Assembly (NCBI GenBank): GCA_902622515.1
Contig: CACNQE010000007.1
Location: 1 to 64,000 of the forward strand
Source of the DNA: an uncultured SAR116 cluster alpha proteobacterium
GTDB taxonomy: Bacteria; Pseudomonadota; Alphaproteobacteria; Puniceispirillales; Puniceispirillaceae
Length of the DNA: 64,000 bases
Reading direction: 5' to 3'
The translations under genes and the position numbers were made by a program. Positions 1-9,970 of the stretch are shown piece by piece. The notes under the pieces were generated by a model. That model saw only the letters and a program-made list of their open reading frames with translations. It did no database searches and had not been told where the DNA came from. How positions within the stretch are numbered: position 1 is the first letter of the stretch; each line of letters begins with the position of its first letter.

Positions 1-836
1 CCTTGAGCCCCCAATGCGTCTGTAACAAATTCGAATGCAGTATGAGAATAGTAGTCAAGCCCTCGTACCAGATTTGTATCTAATTCCCAATTAATTGCGG
101 ACTTTTCTAGTGCACCAGTAACTCGGTTAAAATGCTCTTTAGAATTTACAGTTAAGAATTCAGTTAATTTCGGCGCATTTTTAATAATTTCTTTATCCTC
201 TATTTCCTTAGAGTCAAGTATTCGAAGGGGATTCAAAGCTAGTCTTCGCTGACTATCTTTCGAAAGCGCCGCACTGTAGTTTTTTAAATAAGCTATTAAA
301 ACCGAGCGGTATTTGTCTCTACTTTCAGCATCTCCTAGTGAATTCAAGTATAATTTACATTTATCCAGAATACCTAACTCTATCAATAAATGGGCAGCGC
401 AACTAATCACTTCCGCATCTGCCAAAGGCTCAAAAGTTCCAATAAATTCGCACCCGATTTGATGAAATTGCCTCATCCTACCTTTTTGAGGCCTTTCATA
501 CCTAAACATAGGTCCTGAATAAAAGAATTTTTGAGGTAATGTTTGTGTGAGACCATTACTTATTAATGCTCTCATAACAGAGGCCGTACCCTCGGGCCTA
601 AGCGTTAGACTGGTACCACCCCTATCCTCAAAACTATAGGTTTCTTTTGCTACCACATCAGAACTCTCTCCAAGTGGCCTGCTAAAAACCTCTGTAAATT
701 CAAAGATTGGGGTTTCCATTGACTGGAAGCCATACCTGCCTGCTATCATAATAGCTTTTTCAACAACAAAACTCATTTGTGATTTCTGTCTTGGCATCAA
801 ATCAGCGGTGCCTCGAACAGGTTGCATCGGTTTCAT
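1..836 (-). CDS. hisS: Histidyl-tRNA synthetase, N-terminal part (cut by window edge)
   Basis: Class II aminoacyl-tRNA synthetase that charges tRNA-His with histidine in the cytoplasm. Translating the minus strand from an ATG at 836 gives the family opening MKPMQPVRGTADLMP, then a motif-2 region containing FRYERPQKGRMRQFHQIG. The frame stays open to base 1, so about 278 residues are present and the C-terminal anticodon-binding domain lies outside. No earlier ATG occurs in frame after the ispG stop. It lies 36 nt downstream of ispG on the same strand, so co-transcription in a rodZ-ispG-hisS run is likely; that order is common in proteobacteria. Identification is firm; only the far end is unseen. 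Confidence 0.93.
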   Translation of the reverse strand, partial: MKPMQPVRGTADLMPRQKSQMSFVVEKAIMIAGRYGFQSMETPIFEFTEVFSRPLGESSDVVAKETYSFEDRGGTSLTLRPEGTASVMRALISNGLTQTLPQKFFYSGPMFRYERPQKGRMRQFHQIGCEFIGTFEPLADAEVISCAAHLLIELGILDKCKLYLNSLGDAESRDKYRSVLIAYLKNYSAALSKDSQRRLALNPLRILDSKEIEDKEIIKNAPKLTEFLTVNSKEHFNRVTGALEKSAINWELDTNLVRGLDYYSHTAFEFVTDALGAQ

Positions 837-872
837 TAACCAAGCCTTTCTAATGCTATGCCAGAGATAACT

Positions 873-1985
873 TTATTTTTTTTCTTTTTCTAATAAAGTT
901 ACACGTTCCTCAACAAGATTTACAACATGTTCAACTATATTATTATCCTTTAAGCGATGGTCAGCCATACCTGATAAATATATTTGATGAGTACCTCTTC
1001 CACCGCCCGTTAAGCCAATATCTGTTTCTTTTGCTTCACCAGGACCATTAACAACACAACCAATAATGGATACCGTTATCGGTTTATTAATATGTGACAG
1101 TCTTTCCTCTATTTCGGCTACAGACTTAATCACATCAAATTGTTGCCTAGCGCAAGATGGACATGAGATGACTGTAACGCCTCTTCGTCTTAGCCCAAGT
1201 GATTTTAAAAGCTCGTAACCAACTTTAACTTCTTCTGTTGGATCTGCAGATAAAGAAACTCTTATAGTATCACCAATGCCGGCCCACAATAAATTTCCTA
1301 AACCAATTGAAGATTTGACCGTTCCCGCTCTAAGCCCTCCCGCCTCAGTTATGCCAATATGAAGTGGGCAATCTATTACCTCTGACAATTGCTGATAAGC
1401 TGCTACCGAAAGAAATATATCTGATGCCTTAACAGATATCTTATAGTTTTCAAAATTATGCTTTTCTAATAATCTTGCATTATCCAACGCAGACTCAACC
1501 AATGCTTCTGGACATGGTTCGGCATATTTTTCAAGTAAATTTTTTTCTAAAGAGCCGGCATTAACACCAATCCGAATTGAACAATTATTTGCTTTCGCTG
1601 CTGCCACTACTTCTGCAACCCTTGTAGCATTACCAATGTTGCCCGGGTTAATTCTTAAGCATGCTGCTCCTGCATCTGCTGCCTCAATTGCCCTTTTATA
1701 ATGAAAATGAATATCAGCAATAATTGGTATTTGGCTTGAATCACAAATTTTTCTAAGAGCATTTGTGCTATCTTTATCAGGACATGAGACTCTTACCAGG
1801 TCTGCACCTGCCTCTGCAACTGAACTAATTTGCTCGATAGTTGCTTGAGCATCTGATGTCAGTGTATTGGTCATTGTCTGAACAGAAATAGGTGCGTCAC
1901 CACCAACAGCTACATCGCCGACCATTATTTGCCGGGTTTTACGGCGTTCTATCATTCGAAAAGGACGATTATAAGAGAGTGTCAT
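873..1985 (-). CDS. ispG: 4-hydroxy-3-methylbut-2-en-1-yl diphosphate synthase
   Basis: IspG (GcpE) carries out the penultimate step of the MEP isoprenoid pathway, converting MEcPP to HMBPP with a [4Fe-4S] cluster. The protein has the family N-terminus [20 protein letters not shown], a TIM-barrel body, and the cluster cysteines in CPSC followed by [11 protein letters not shown] in the C-terminal third. The open frame reaches 2000, but the ATG at 1985 (MTLSYNRPF) matches the usual N-terminus and gives 370 residues, the normal length of the short bacterial type. It sits between the RodZ-like gene upstream and hisS downstream on the same strand. Very secure. Confidence 0.95.
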   Translation of the reverse strand: MTLSYNRPFRMIERRKTRQIMVGDVAVGGDAPISVQTMTNTLTSDAQATIEQISSVAEAGADLVRVSCPDKDSTNALRKICDSSQIPIIADIHFHYKRAIEAADAGAACLRINPGNIGNATRVAEVVAAAKANNCSIRIGVNAGSLEKNLLEKYAEPCPEALVESALDNARLLEKHNFENYKISVKASDIFLSVAAYQQLSEVIDCPLHIGITEAGGLRAGTVKSSIGLGNLLWAGIGDTIRVSLSADPTEEVKVGYELLKSLGLRRRGVTVISCPSCARQQFDVIKSVAEIEERLSHINKPITVSIIGCVVNGPGEAKETDIGLTGGGRGTHQIYLSGMADHRLKDNNIVEHVVNLVEERVTLLEKEKK

Positions 1986-2119
1986 AAGACAATACACCAC
2001 ATATTGATTTTTACTATTGATATCAATTTAGAGCAATAGGTATAAAAAATTATAGCTAAAATTAATCATTTAATTAGATATTTGTCTTTTTTACATTTAA
2101 GGCTTTATTAAAAAAAGAT

Positions 2120-3229
2120 TTAATCAAACTTTCTACTGATAATGCTATCAGCACTCAATGGTAAATCTCTTATTATCTCGCCAATTTTGCCAATTTTAAA
2201 AGCAGGTACATCTATCAATTCAAATATCAACGCACCAGCATTACCAGTAGTAAAATATAAATTATCTCCCAGATTTGCGGCAACACTATCTCCTGGTCTA
2301 AGAAGTTTACTCGTGATTACATCACCATTCGAATTTACCATTTCAATCCAAGAAGAAGCGGTCGCTTTTATTGTTAGTGTATCAGAAAGTTCAATGCCTT
2401 TTGCAACAGCAGAAGAAGGGTTAGAAGATTCAATTATCTGGTCAAATGCTAATCCATTTTGACTATCACTTGGATTGATTTTATTTTGTAAAACATTTAA
2501 ATCTTCAATTTTTGCAGTCTGTGTTTCACTTTCAAAAGTTTTATCAACAATTTGTAACTTATTTTCGTTTTTAATTTCTTCATTTACTGATATTTCTTCA
2601 ACGTTAGAGGTAATGTTTTTTGAAATCTGCGCTGTTTGTGTGCTTGAAGACATAGAACTATCAAGTGCAGTTGACTCGATATTTTTTGATTTTATAGTCT
2701 CACTTATTTGCTTGCTTTCAGAGTTATATAATTCTGAATTTGCTACATCAGATGACTCCATTTCCACTGGCGCATTTTCAGGCAATATTGGTGTAGATGC
2801 TATTTGGTCTGGTTCATCTCTTAAAAAAACAAACCAAGCTGTATATCCAAAAACAACAAGTAAAATAGTTATCATTGCAATGGAACTTTTGGATAGCTTT
2901 GGAACCAACGCCTGTCCGGGAACGTCATAAATTGGCAAACTTTCATCTTCTTCCACTGAAGCAATATATGCTGCTACAAGTTGTCCACTATCTATACCTG
3001 TTGCCTTGCAATAACTGCGAATATATCCGGGGACATAAGCAATACCTGGTAAATTTGAAAAATCAGAATTTTCTAAATATTTTAGATACATTTTAGGAAT
3101 TCTCAGACTATCGGATAACTCCTGCAACGAAATATTTTTGTTTCGTCTAGACGATGCCAGTATAGCACCGATTTCGGTGGAGTTTATTGAACGAATATTC
3201 GCGTCCATTTGTTCAGATTCAATAGTCAT
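2120..3229 (-). CDS. RodZ-like membrane-anchored helix-turn-helix protein
   Basis: The 369-residue protein has the RodZ layout. A cytoplasmic HTH_25-type helix-turn-helix covers about residues 17-85 and contains ISLQELSDSLRIPKMYLKYL. A single membrane helix follows at about 116-136, then a long Ser/Thr/Asn/Glu-rich linker (about 140-280) and a C-terminal beta-rich DUF4115 domain (about 285-355). Family members link MreB to the cell envelope and help set rod shape. mreB is not in this window, so the role is inferred from architecture alone. It is first in a likely rodZ-ispG-hisS operon, a frequent proteobacterial arrangement. The low-complexity linker is long but not unusual. ORFs on the opposite strand here are shadows. 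Confidence 0.8.
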   Translation of the reverse strand: MTIESEQMDANIRSINSTEIGAILASSRRNKNISLQELSDSLRIPKMYLKYLENSDFSNLPGIAYVPGYIRSYCKATGIDSGQLVAAYIASVEEDESLPIYDVPGQALVPKLSKSSIAMITILLVVFGYTAWFVFLRDEPDQIASTPILPENAPVEMESSDVANSELYNSESKQISETIKSKNIESTALDSSMSSSTQTAQISKNITSNVEEISVNEEIKNENKLQIVDKTFESETQTAKIEDLNVLQNKINPSDSQNGLAFDQIIESSNPSSAVAKGIELSDTLTIKATASSWIEMVNSNGDVITSKLLRPGDSVAANLGDNLYFTTGNAGALIFELIDVPAFKIGKIGEIIRDLPLSADSIISRKFD

Positions 3230-3370
3230 ATCACTTATATTTTTCTTTTTTTATAAAAAAAATAAATATTATTTAAGCTCACTTTAAGCTTGTTACCACA
3301 ATTTTTATCAGTAACGGCAAAAAAAATGAAAAAAATAGATAAAAATAGTCATTTATAGCATTTTTTTGGT

Positions 3371-4594
3371 TTAATCAGATGCATCTAAACCAAAAGCGTC
3401 ATGGAGGCTTCTAACTGCCAGTTCCGCATAATCTGCCTGGATTAAAACTGATATTTTTATTTCAGATGTCGATATAACCTGCATATTAATCTTTTTCTCA
3501 GACAGTACCTCAAACATACATTTTGCGATACCAGGTTGCGTACGCATAGCTGTACCTATGACAGATATTTTTGCTATGTTATCGTCATGCACAAGTCTTT
3601 CGAAAGCCAACTCATCTTTGAGGTTTGCAATGCTCATAACTGCTTTGGAGAGATCTAGCCGTGCCAGTGAAAATGTAATATCAGTTTTTTGTAAATTTAC
3701 GGATGCACTTTGAACAATCATATCGACATTGATATTAAGTTCTGAAAGCACCCCAAATATTCGAGCTGCTATGCCAGGTTTGTCAGGCAAACCTACTACT
3801 GTGACCTTTGCCTCCTCTGCTGAATATGCAATACCACTTACTTTTTGCTTTTCCATTTGCTTTTCCTCATTCTGAACCAATGTTCCAGGGGTATCATTAA
3901 AGCTCGACAAAACTTGAAGATTTACACCATGTCTCATGGCCATTGCAACTGAACGTGTTTGCAACACTTTAGCGCCAGCAGAGGCCATCTCAAGCATTTC
4001 TTCAAAAGTGATATAATCTAACTTTCTTGCCTTCGACATAATGCGTGGGTCTGTAGTATAGACTCCATCGACATCAGTATAAATATCACACCTATCAGCC
4101 TTTATTGCTGCAGCAAGTGCAACTGCAGAGGTATCCGAACCACCCCTGCCCAAAGTTGATATTCGGCCATCTGGTGCAATGCCCTGGAAGCCCGCGACAA
4201 CAGCCACCTGGCCTTTTTCGAGTCTTTCAATTATATCAAGCGCTTTAATTTCTTCAATTCTTGCTGTACTGTGAACTTCATCTGTTTTTATTGGAATTTG
4301 CCAACCAAGCCAAGAACGAGCGTCCACCCCAATATTTTGCAATGCGATAGATAACAGGCCTACTGTAACCTGTTCTCCTGTTGAAACTATTGTATCATAT
4401 TCTCTTGCGTCATGAATTGGTCCAATCTGTTTTGCCCACTCAACAAGTTGGTTTGTGGTACCGGCCATAGCAGATACCACAACTGCAACTTGGTTACCTG
4501 CATCAACACATGACCTAACTTTTTGCGCAACCTGTCGAATTCTATCTAAATCACCAACAGATGTGCCCCCAAACTTTTGAACTATGCGTGCCAT
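3371..4594 (-). CDS. lysC: Aspartate kinase
   Basis: Phosphorylates aspartate, the first step toward lysine, threonine and methionine. The 407-residue protein opens with the aspartokinase motif VQKFGGTSVGDLDRI and carries the amino-acid-kinase core with FQGIAPDGRISTLGRGGSDT and DIYTDVDGVYTTDPRI. Two C-terminal ACT domains (about 265-335 and 345-405) are the usual sites of lysine/threonine feedback inhibition. Length and architecture match alphaproteobacterial LysC. It is transcribed away from ubiG, and the roughly 100-nt gap between them must hold both promoters. In many alphaproteobacteria lysC and ubiG are divergent neighbours in the same way. Confidence 0.95.
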   Translation of the reverse strand: MARIVQKFGGTSVGDLDRIRQVAQKVRSCVDAGNQVAVVVSAMAGTTNQLVEWAKQIGPIHDAREYDTIVSTGEQVTVGLLSIALQNIGVDARSWLGWQIPIKTDEVHSTARIEEIKALDIIERLEKGQVAVVAGFQGIAPDGRISTLGRGGSDTSAVALAAAIKADRCDIYTDVDGVYTTDPRIMSKARKLDYITFEEMLEMASAGAKVLQTRSVAMAMRHGVNLQVLSSFNDTPGTLVQNEEKQMEKQKVSGIAYSAEEAKVTVVGLPDKPGIAARIFGVLSELNINVDMIVQSASVNLQKTDITFSLARLDLSKAVMSIANLKDELAFERLVHDDNIAKISVIGTAMRTQPGIAKCMFEVLSEKKINMQVISTSEIKISVLIQADYAELAVRSLHDAFGLDASD

Positions 4595-4693
4595 TCTTAT
4601 TTATAACTTTAAACTTTAGACTATATGCTATATTTGGTTATTAATGAACTCACTGCAAACACACAAGTAACAATTTTAATTCTGGAAAAGAAT

Positions 4694-5440
4694 ATGGCAA
4701 CCAATACAACGATTGATTTCGAAGACAAGGATCAATTTGACGCAATTGCAGAACAGTGGTGGAACCCTAGTGGTTCACTAAAGTCCCTTCATCAATTTAC
4801 ACCAATTCGCATAGAATATATTAAAAACTCTATCAAAAGACATCATTTTGGTGAATGGGAAAAATTAAGACCACTCTCTAATCTGCAAATATTAGATATT
4901 GGGTGTGGTGGTGGACTTCTGGCAGAGCCTATGTCAAAATTAGGAGGTATAGTAACAGGAATTGATAGCTCTCTATCTACGATAGAAATCGCTAGACGAC
5001 ATGCCAAGTCTTCTAAACTTGAAATCGATTATCAGGTATCTACTGCAGAGAGATTAGCTGATAAAGGAACTAAATTTGATGTCATATATGCATCAGAAGT
5101 CATCGAGCATGTTTCTGACAGGAGTCTGTTTTTAAATTCTATCCAACGGCTTCTTGAACCAAAAGGAGTTGTGATTATTACAACGATAAACAGAAATTTA
5201 TTCTCTTTTGCTTTAGCAAAAATATCAGCTGAATATATATTTGAATTAATACCTAAGGGAACTCATGATTTCACCAAATTTGTACAACCTTCGGAGCTTC
5301 GAAGTGAAGCAAAAGAAGCAGGTATAATACTTGATGATTTTACTGGATTCAAACCGCTTTTAGATGGACGATTCAAATTTACTTCAATAACCACCGTAAA
5401 TTATGGTGCTTCAGGAAGTTTAGCTAGACCAAATATATGA
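4694..5440 (+). CDS. ubiG: Ubiquinone biosynthesis O-methyltransferase
   Basis: SAM-dependent enzyme that methylates hydroxyl groups on the ubiquinone ring. The UbiG signature DQFDAIAEQWWNPSGSLKSL lies near the N-terminus, and the SAM-binding glycine loop is ILDIGCGGGLLAEP. The open frame begins at 4625, but the ATG at 4694 follows a GGAAAAG ribosome site and matches the family start, giving 248 residues. It is divergent from lysC and convergent with the DUF1178 gene, whose stop lies 10 nt past its own. Cytoplasmic and needed for aerobic respiration, in line with ctaA and etfAB elsewhere in the window. Confidence 0.94.
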   Translation: MATNTTIDFEDKDQFDAIAEQWWNPSGSLKSLHQFTPIRIEYIKNSIKRHHFGEWEKLRPLSNLQILDIGCGGGLLAEPMSKLGGIVTGIDSSLSTIEIARRHAKSSKLEIDYQVSTAERLADKGTKFDVIYASEVIEHVSDRSLFLNSIQRLLEPKGVVIITTINRNLFSFALAKISAEYIFELIPKGTHDFTKFVQPSELRSEAKEAGIILDDFTGFKPLLDGRFKFTSITTVNYGASGSLARPNI

Positions 5441-5450
5441 AATATCTGTT

Positions 5451-5981
5451 CTAATTATCTTTTGGTAATAATGGAAGTTGGGCAAACTCTACACCCTCTT
5501 CTTCAAGTTTCTCTCCCTCTTCAGGTGTGCAGGTTCCATAAATTAAATCTGGCTCTTTTTCACCGTAATGTATTTTTAATGCTTCTTCTGCAAACTTATC
5601 TTCGACATTACGTCCATTCTTTTCAAAATAAACCCGGATATTTCGTAGCATAGTGACTACCTGCTGTGGACCTAATTGCTTGTTAGATCCAAGGCTTGAC
5701 CTCTCAGGTAATTTAGAAGTTCCTCGAAAGCCGCGCACATCATTTATTTCTGCTTCTATGGACACAGCATCCGATTTTGCTGCTTCAGATGATAAATTAG
5801 ACTGTTTTTTGTATTCTCCAGCACTAAGATTCGGTGTCATCAGAGCCCTTTTTACTTTGCTATTTCCGCACTCAGGACAAGAGACTAGGTTCAAATCACA
5901 TTGCCTTTCGAAGCTAGCAGAATCACTGAACCAAGCTTCAAATGAATGTAAAAATTCACAATTCAACCTATATTTTATCAT
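5451..5981 (-). CDS. DUF1178 family protein
   Basis: A 176-residue protein of the DUF1178 family, whose function is unknown. The N-terminus MIKYRLNCEFLHSFEAWFSD is characteristic, as is a single CPECG zinc-ribbon-like knuckle (about residue 35) followed by KRALMTP. The C-terminal half holds the conserved stretch around VEDKFAEEALKIHYGE. In alphaproteobacteria the gene usually sits beside ubiG, and often beside a nitrilase-family gene and grxC. Here it is beside ubiG, but nit and grxC lie 7 kb away across secA. It is convergent with ubiG with almost no spacer. Family call is firm; role unknown. Confidence 0.88.
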   Translation of the reverse strand: MIKYRLNCEFLHSFEAWFSDSASFERQCDLNLVSCPECGNSKVKRALMTPNLSAGEYKKQSNLSSEAAKSDAVSIEAEINDVRGFRGTSKLPERSSLGSNKQLGPQQVVTMLRNIRVYFEKNGRNVEDKFAEEALKIHYGEKEPDLIYGTCTPEEGEKLEEEGVEFAQLPLLPKDN

Positions 5982-6026
5982 TATCTTTACTTCTCAGACG
6001 AATGCTTCTTATTTTTTCAAATAGCA

Positions 6027-8648
6027 TTATATCTTTCCATGGCAATGTTTAAATTTCTTTCCAGAACCGCAGGGGCAAGGTGCATTTCTTGGAACTTTTT
6101 CGTTCCTGAGTTGTGGATTGACCGGTGAATTACTTAATTTTTGGTCCTTTTTTTTGCTTTCATTTCTCTGCCTTTCTTCGTCAATAGTGGGCTGTATTTC
6201 AACATTAGCGAGAGCCATGGTTACAGTTTGCCTCATCTTGTCAAGCATTCCTTCAAACATTTGAAAAGCTTCTCTCTTGTATTCATTTAGAGGGTCTTTT
6301 TGTGCATATGCTCTCAAATTTATTCCCTGACGTAAATGATCTAGATTGAGCAAATGCTCTTTCCAATTTTGATCAAGTATCTGAAGGACAACAGATTTTT
6401 CAATATTTCGCATCATTTCTCGACCAAAAACTGTTACTTTTCCAGCCATATGTTGATTGGAGGCTGATTTTAATCTGTCAACAATTTCAATATCACTTAC
6501 ACCATCCTCTTTTATCCATTGTGCTGCTGGCACTTTGATACCTAGATGAGATTTCGATAGTGAGGCAAGTAATTCACCATCCCACATATCTGGAAAGCTG
6601 CCGGAAGGTATTGCCTCACTGACAATCCATTCTACTGTCTCCTCTCGCATACTTAATATTGTGTCGTGCACATCATCAGTCTGCATAATATCCTTGCGTT
6701 GGCTAAATACGACCTGACGCTGGTCATTCATTACATCGTCATACCTTAGTAATTGTTTTCTAATTTCAAAATTGTGGGACTCCACTTTTGATTGAGCTTT
6801 TTCAACGGCTTTGTTAATCCAATTGTGTTCAATCGATTCACCCTCTTCAAGACCGAGTTTCTGTAACATTCCATCCAGTTTCTCTGAACCAAAAATACGC
6901 ATTAAATCATCTTCAAGGGAGAGAAAAAACTTGGATGAACCAGGGTCTCCTTGTCTCCCAGTTCTACCCCTAAGCTGATTATCGATGCGTCTTGACTCAT
7001 GACGTTCCGTTCCAAGAACAAACAACCCTCCAGCACAGAGAGCTTTTTTCTTCTTATCTTCAATTTCTGAGGCAATTTTAATTGCCTCACTAGAATCAGG
7101 GGCAAGTTTTTTTTCCCTTAATTTCATTTCAAGATTTCCCCCAAGCTGAATATCTGTACCTCTTCCTGCCATATTCGTTGCTATTGTAACGGCACCCGGT
7201 ATCCCAGCATTTGCGATAATTTGAGCCTCTTCTTGATGAAATCTTGCATTTAGAACATTGTGCGGTATTTTTTTTCTTTTAAGTGCTTCTGAAAGGGATT
7301 CAGATTTTTCAATACTAACGGTTCCTACCAATATGGGTTGTTCTTTTTCACGGCAATCAAGAATTAAATCTATGATAGCTGCATCTCTTTCTTTTCCCGT
7401 CCGATAAATAGCATCATCGTCGTCTTTTCGGAGAACAGGCATATTTGTTGGAATAGAAATAACATCAAGTGCATAAATTTCAGAGAACTCCCCTGCTTCA
7501 GTTAATGCTGTGCCCGTCATACCTGATAATTTATTATAAAGCCTGAAATAATTTTGATAGGTTACGGACGCAAGAGTCTGATTTTCTGGTTTAATAGATA
7601 AGTTTTCTTTTGCTTCTAAAGCTTGGTGCAATCCATCTGAGAACCGCCTTCCTTGCATTGCTCTTCCAGTGAATTCATCAATAATAAGAAGATCTTCATT
7701 TTTAACCATATAATGTTTATCCCTGATAAACATCTTATGCGCTCTTAGTGCCTGAGAAATATGATGTAATAAATTCACATTAGCTGAGTCATATAAAGTG
7801 CCTGATTGCAATAAACCTGCTTGTGTCAGCAATACTTCCGAATGCTCAACACCTATTTCTGTAAGATTGGCAGAACGGGATTTTTCATCAATTTCATAAT
7901 CATCAGAATTAAAATCGGGAATTAGTTTATTCACCTGCGCATATAATTCGACCGATGTCTCTGAAGGACCGGAAATTATAAGAGGAGTTCTTGCTTCATC
8001 AATCAAAATTGAGTCTACCTCATCTACAATTGCAAAGTGATGTTCACGCTGTACCATTTCTGCTAGTGAGAATTTAAGATTGTCCCTTAAATAATCGAAA
8101 CCATATTCATTATTAGTTCCATAAGTGATATCACATTTGTATGCAACTCTGCGCTCATCATCACTCATCTGACTTACAATGCATCCTACACTAAGCCCTA
8201 AGTAACTGTAAATTTCGCCCATCCAACGAGAATCCCGAGTAGCCAAATAATCATTTACTGTGACGATATGAACACCCTTGCCTGACAAAGCATTTAGATA
8301 TGCTGCTAATGTTGCAACGAGCGTTTTACCCTCGCCGGTTCTCATCTCAGCAATATGGCCTTTATGCAAAGTAATCCCACCCATTAACTGGACGTCAAAG
8401 TGTCGCTGACCAATTGTTCTTTTTGCTGCCTCTCTAACCAATGCAAAAGCTTCGGGCAAAAGTTCGTCTAAATCTTCCCCTGCAGTTGCACGTTCACGCA
8501 ATACTTTAGAATGTTTAACAATTTTATCCTTATCGAGAGCCTCTATTTTTTGTTCTAGCGAGTTTATTTGTTCAATAACTGGGTAAAATTTTTTTAATAC
8601 TCGCTCATTCGAGTCACCAAATAACGATTTTGCAATAGAAGTGAACAT
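6027..8648 (-). CDS. secA: Preprotein translocase ATPase SecA
   Basis: Motor ATPase that drives unfolded preproteins through SecYEG. The 873-residue protein has the SecA N-terminus [20 protein letters not shown], Walker A GEGKT at residues 105-109, the [24 protein letters not shown] segment near 210, and [13 protein letters not shown] in the second nucleotide-binding domain. A charged linker leads to the C-terminal zinc/SecB-binding tail [15 protein letters not shown]. Length is normal for alphaproteobacteria. It is transcribed away from the parvulin-type foldase gene across a 357-nt gap; the secA/ppi/argJ/mutT neighbourhood is typical of the class. Very secure. Confidence 0.97.
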   Translation of the reverse strand: MFTSIAKSLFGDSNERVLKKFYPVIEQINSLEQKIEALDKDKIVKHSKVLRERATAGEDLDELLPEAFALVREAAKRTIGQRHFDVQLMGGITLHKGHIAEMRTGEGKTLVATLAAYLNALSGKGVHIVTVNDYLATRDSRWMGEIYSYLGLSVGCIVSQMSDDERRVAYKCDITYGTNNEYGFDYLRDNLKFSLAEMVQREHHFAIVDEVDSILIDEARTPLIISGPSETSVELYAQVNKLIPDFNSDDYEIDEKSRSANLTEIGVEHSEVLLTQAGLLQSGTLYDSANVNLLHHISQALRAHKMFIRDKHYMVKNEDLLIIDEFTGRAMQGRRFSDGLHQALEAKENLSIKPENQTLASVTYQNYFRLYNKLSGMTGTALTEAGEFSEIYALDVISIPTNMPVLRKDDDDAIYRTGKERDAAIIDLILDCREKEQPILVGTVSIEKSESLSEALKRKKIPHNVLNARFHQEEAQIIANAGIPGAVTIATNMAGRGTDIQLGGNLEMKLREKKLAPDSSEAIKIASEIEDKKKKALCAGGLFVLGTERHESRRIDNQLRGRTGRQGDPGSSKFFLSLEDDLMRIFGSEKLDGMLQKLGLEEGESIEHNWINKAVEKAQSKVESHNFEIRKQLLRYDDVMNDQRQVVFSQRKDIMQTDDVHDTILSMREETVEWIVSEAIPSGSFPDMWDGELLASLSKSHLGIKVPAAQWIKEDGVSDIEIVDRLKSASNQHMAGKVTVFGREMMRNIEKSVVLQILDQNWKEHLLNLDHLRQGINLRAYAQKDPLNEYKREAFQMFEGMLDKMRQTVTMALANVEIQPTIDEERQRNESKKKDQKLSNSPVNPQLRNEKVPRNAPCPCGSGKKFKHCHGKI

Positions 8649-9005
8649 TATTGGATTTTCCGTTTCTGCGCTAAATCTTAGCCCTTTTCACTCAAATGAT
8701 AACGTTTTTTAACACATCGAACGCACATCTTAATTAACCAAAAATGGGGGTGCGAGCAAGGATTTTCAAGATTTGAAAAATTCTTATCTATCTGAAAAAA
8801 ATAACTTTAGAAAAAAATTAGAGTTGATTACGCACAAATCAAAAAATGCTCACTAAACAAAAATTATTTCAAACCAGAAATTCATGCAAGACCCCCAAAA
8901 TAAAAATTTTTCTGAGATTTCTTGCTGTTTATGCAATATTTATGATAACTAATCTTTTATTTTTTAATAAATATTCGAAAATAATACTAAAAGTAGGCAA
9001 ACTTA
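8649..9005. other. 357-nt intergenic region between divergent secA and ppiC
   Basis: A+T-rich spacer that must hold promoters for secA (minus) and the foldase gene (plus). It contains a perfect 7-bp inverted repeat with a 3-nt loop at 8763-8779. It also holds an open frame of 59 codons (8846-9025, plus) that would encode a peptide with one hydrophobic stretch. That frame has no ribosome site, overlaps the ppiC start by 20 nt and is out of frame with it, so I do not call it a gene. I see no RNA gene here. Confidence 0.5.
8763..8779. repeat. Short inverted repeat upstream of secA
   Basis: TTTTCAA-GAT-TTGAAAA: perfect 7-bp arms with a 3-nt centre, about 115 nt upstream of the secA start. It could be an operator or a small hairpin. 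It is A+T-rich and short enough to occur by chance in this genome, so the functional call is weak. Confidence 0.25.
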
Positions 9006-9899
9006 ATGAAACATCCTTTAAATAATTTTCCAATATTATCATTTTTGATAATTTTCTGCATATTTTTTAGTATACCACACGTCTCAGATTTAATTAAAAA
9101 TGCTAATGCACAAATGAGTGAAGAAATAGTAGTTGCAAAAGTAAATGGTGATGAAATTCAACTTAAAGAGGTTCTTGACATTATCGACCAACTTCCTTTG
9201 GATTATCAAAATCAGCCGTTAGCAAGTTATTTTGACCAAATCGTAGATGAAGTTATTAATACAAGACTAGCTGCAAAAGCTGGCGAGAAAAGTGATTTAT
9301 CAGATGACCCCATAGTGATTGAAGCTATGCGTGTTGCAGCTCAAAAAGTACTTGCTGAAAACTGGCTACGTATGGAACTTGCAAAATCTGTTACGCAAGA
9401 AGCGCTCGCAAAAGCATACGATGCCTATGTTGCGGATACGACATCTAGAGAAGAAATCAGAGCATCTCATATTTTGTTAGAAGATGAAAAAAACGCAGTC
9501 AGTGTAATTAAGAAACTTAAAGAAGGATTGGACTTTGCTCAACTTGCGCGTGAGATGTCCACTGGTCCTTCTGGACCTAATGGAGGTGACCTCGGCTATT
9601 TCGGACGTGGGGCGATGGTGCCTATTTTTGAACAAGCTGCCTTCGGTCTTGAGGTTGGCAGCTTTACAAACACTCCCGTTCAATCACAATTTGGCTGGCA
9701 TGTCATAATGGTATTTGATAAGCGCATCTCTGATGCAAAGTCAAAAGAAGAAATGTCACAACAATTAGCACAAAACATAACCAAAATTTCTTTTGCAAGA
9801 ATCATCGAAACACTGCGAGCGAATGCTGAAATAGAGAAAATACCTCTCTCTAATATTCAGTCAGAATGGCAAGGAAAACAGGAAAATATGTTACAATAG
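9006..9899 (+). CDS. Parvulin-type peptidyl-prolyl isomerase (PpiC/SurA-like), exported
   Basis: A 297-residue periplasmic foldase. An N-terminal signal peptide (hydrophobic about 9-25) with a likely cleavage after ANA near residue 35 precedes a helical SurA_N-like region containing EIVVAKVNGDEIQLKEVLDI. The rotamase domain covers about 147-238, with IRASHILLEDE, GPSGPNGGDLGYFGRGAMVP and FGWHVIMVFD. Such proteins help outer-membrane and periplasmic proteins fold, which suits its place beside secA. It is first in a likely run with argJ and mutT, as in many alphaproteobacteria. Whether it is closer to PpiD, SurA or PrsA cannot be decided by eye. Confidence 0.88.
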   Translation: MKHPLNNFPILSFLIIFCIFFSIPHVSDLIKNANAQMSEEIVVAKVNGDEIQLKEVLDIIDQLPLDYQNQPLASYFDQIVDEVINTRLAAKAGEKSDLSDDPIVIEAMRVAAQKVLAENWLRMELAKSVTQEALAKAYDAYVADTTSREEIRASHILLEDEKNAVSVIKKLKEGLDFAQLAREMSTGPSGPNGGDLGYFGRGAMVPIFEQAAFGLEVGSFTNTPVQSQFGWHVIMVFDKRISDAKSKEEMSQQLAQNITKISFARIIETLRANAEIEKIPLSNIQSEWQGKQENMLQ

Positions 9900-9940
9900 G
9901 TAACAAGAAAAAATTAGACTATAAGTGTAATTAAGGAATT

Positions 9941-9970
9941 ATGTTTATCTCAAAAAAATTTGTAACATGA
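9941..9970 (+). other. Nine-codon mini-ORF overlapping the argJ start
   Basis: ATG at 9941 follows AAGGAA (9933-9938) and reads nine codons (MFISKKFVT) to TGA at 9968-9970. That stop overlaps the argJ ATG at 9967 in an ATGA junction. argJ has no clear ribosome site of its own, so the mini-ORF could feed ribosomes to it by translational coupling. The spacing between AAGGAA and the ATG is short, and a frame this small can arise by chance. Confidence 0.3.

Noticed and set aside
2475-2930. 151-codon plus-strand frame
   Set aside because: Lies wholly inside the RodZ-like gene on the opposite strand, over its low-complexity linker; no ribosome site or domain.
8846-9025. 59-codon plus-strand frame with one hydrophobic stretch, upstream of and overlapping the ppiC start
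   Set aside because: No ribosome site, out of frame with ppiC and overlapping its start by 20 nt; the hydrophobic pattern is easily produced by A+T-rich DNA.
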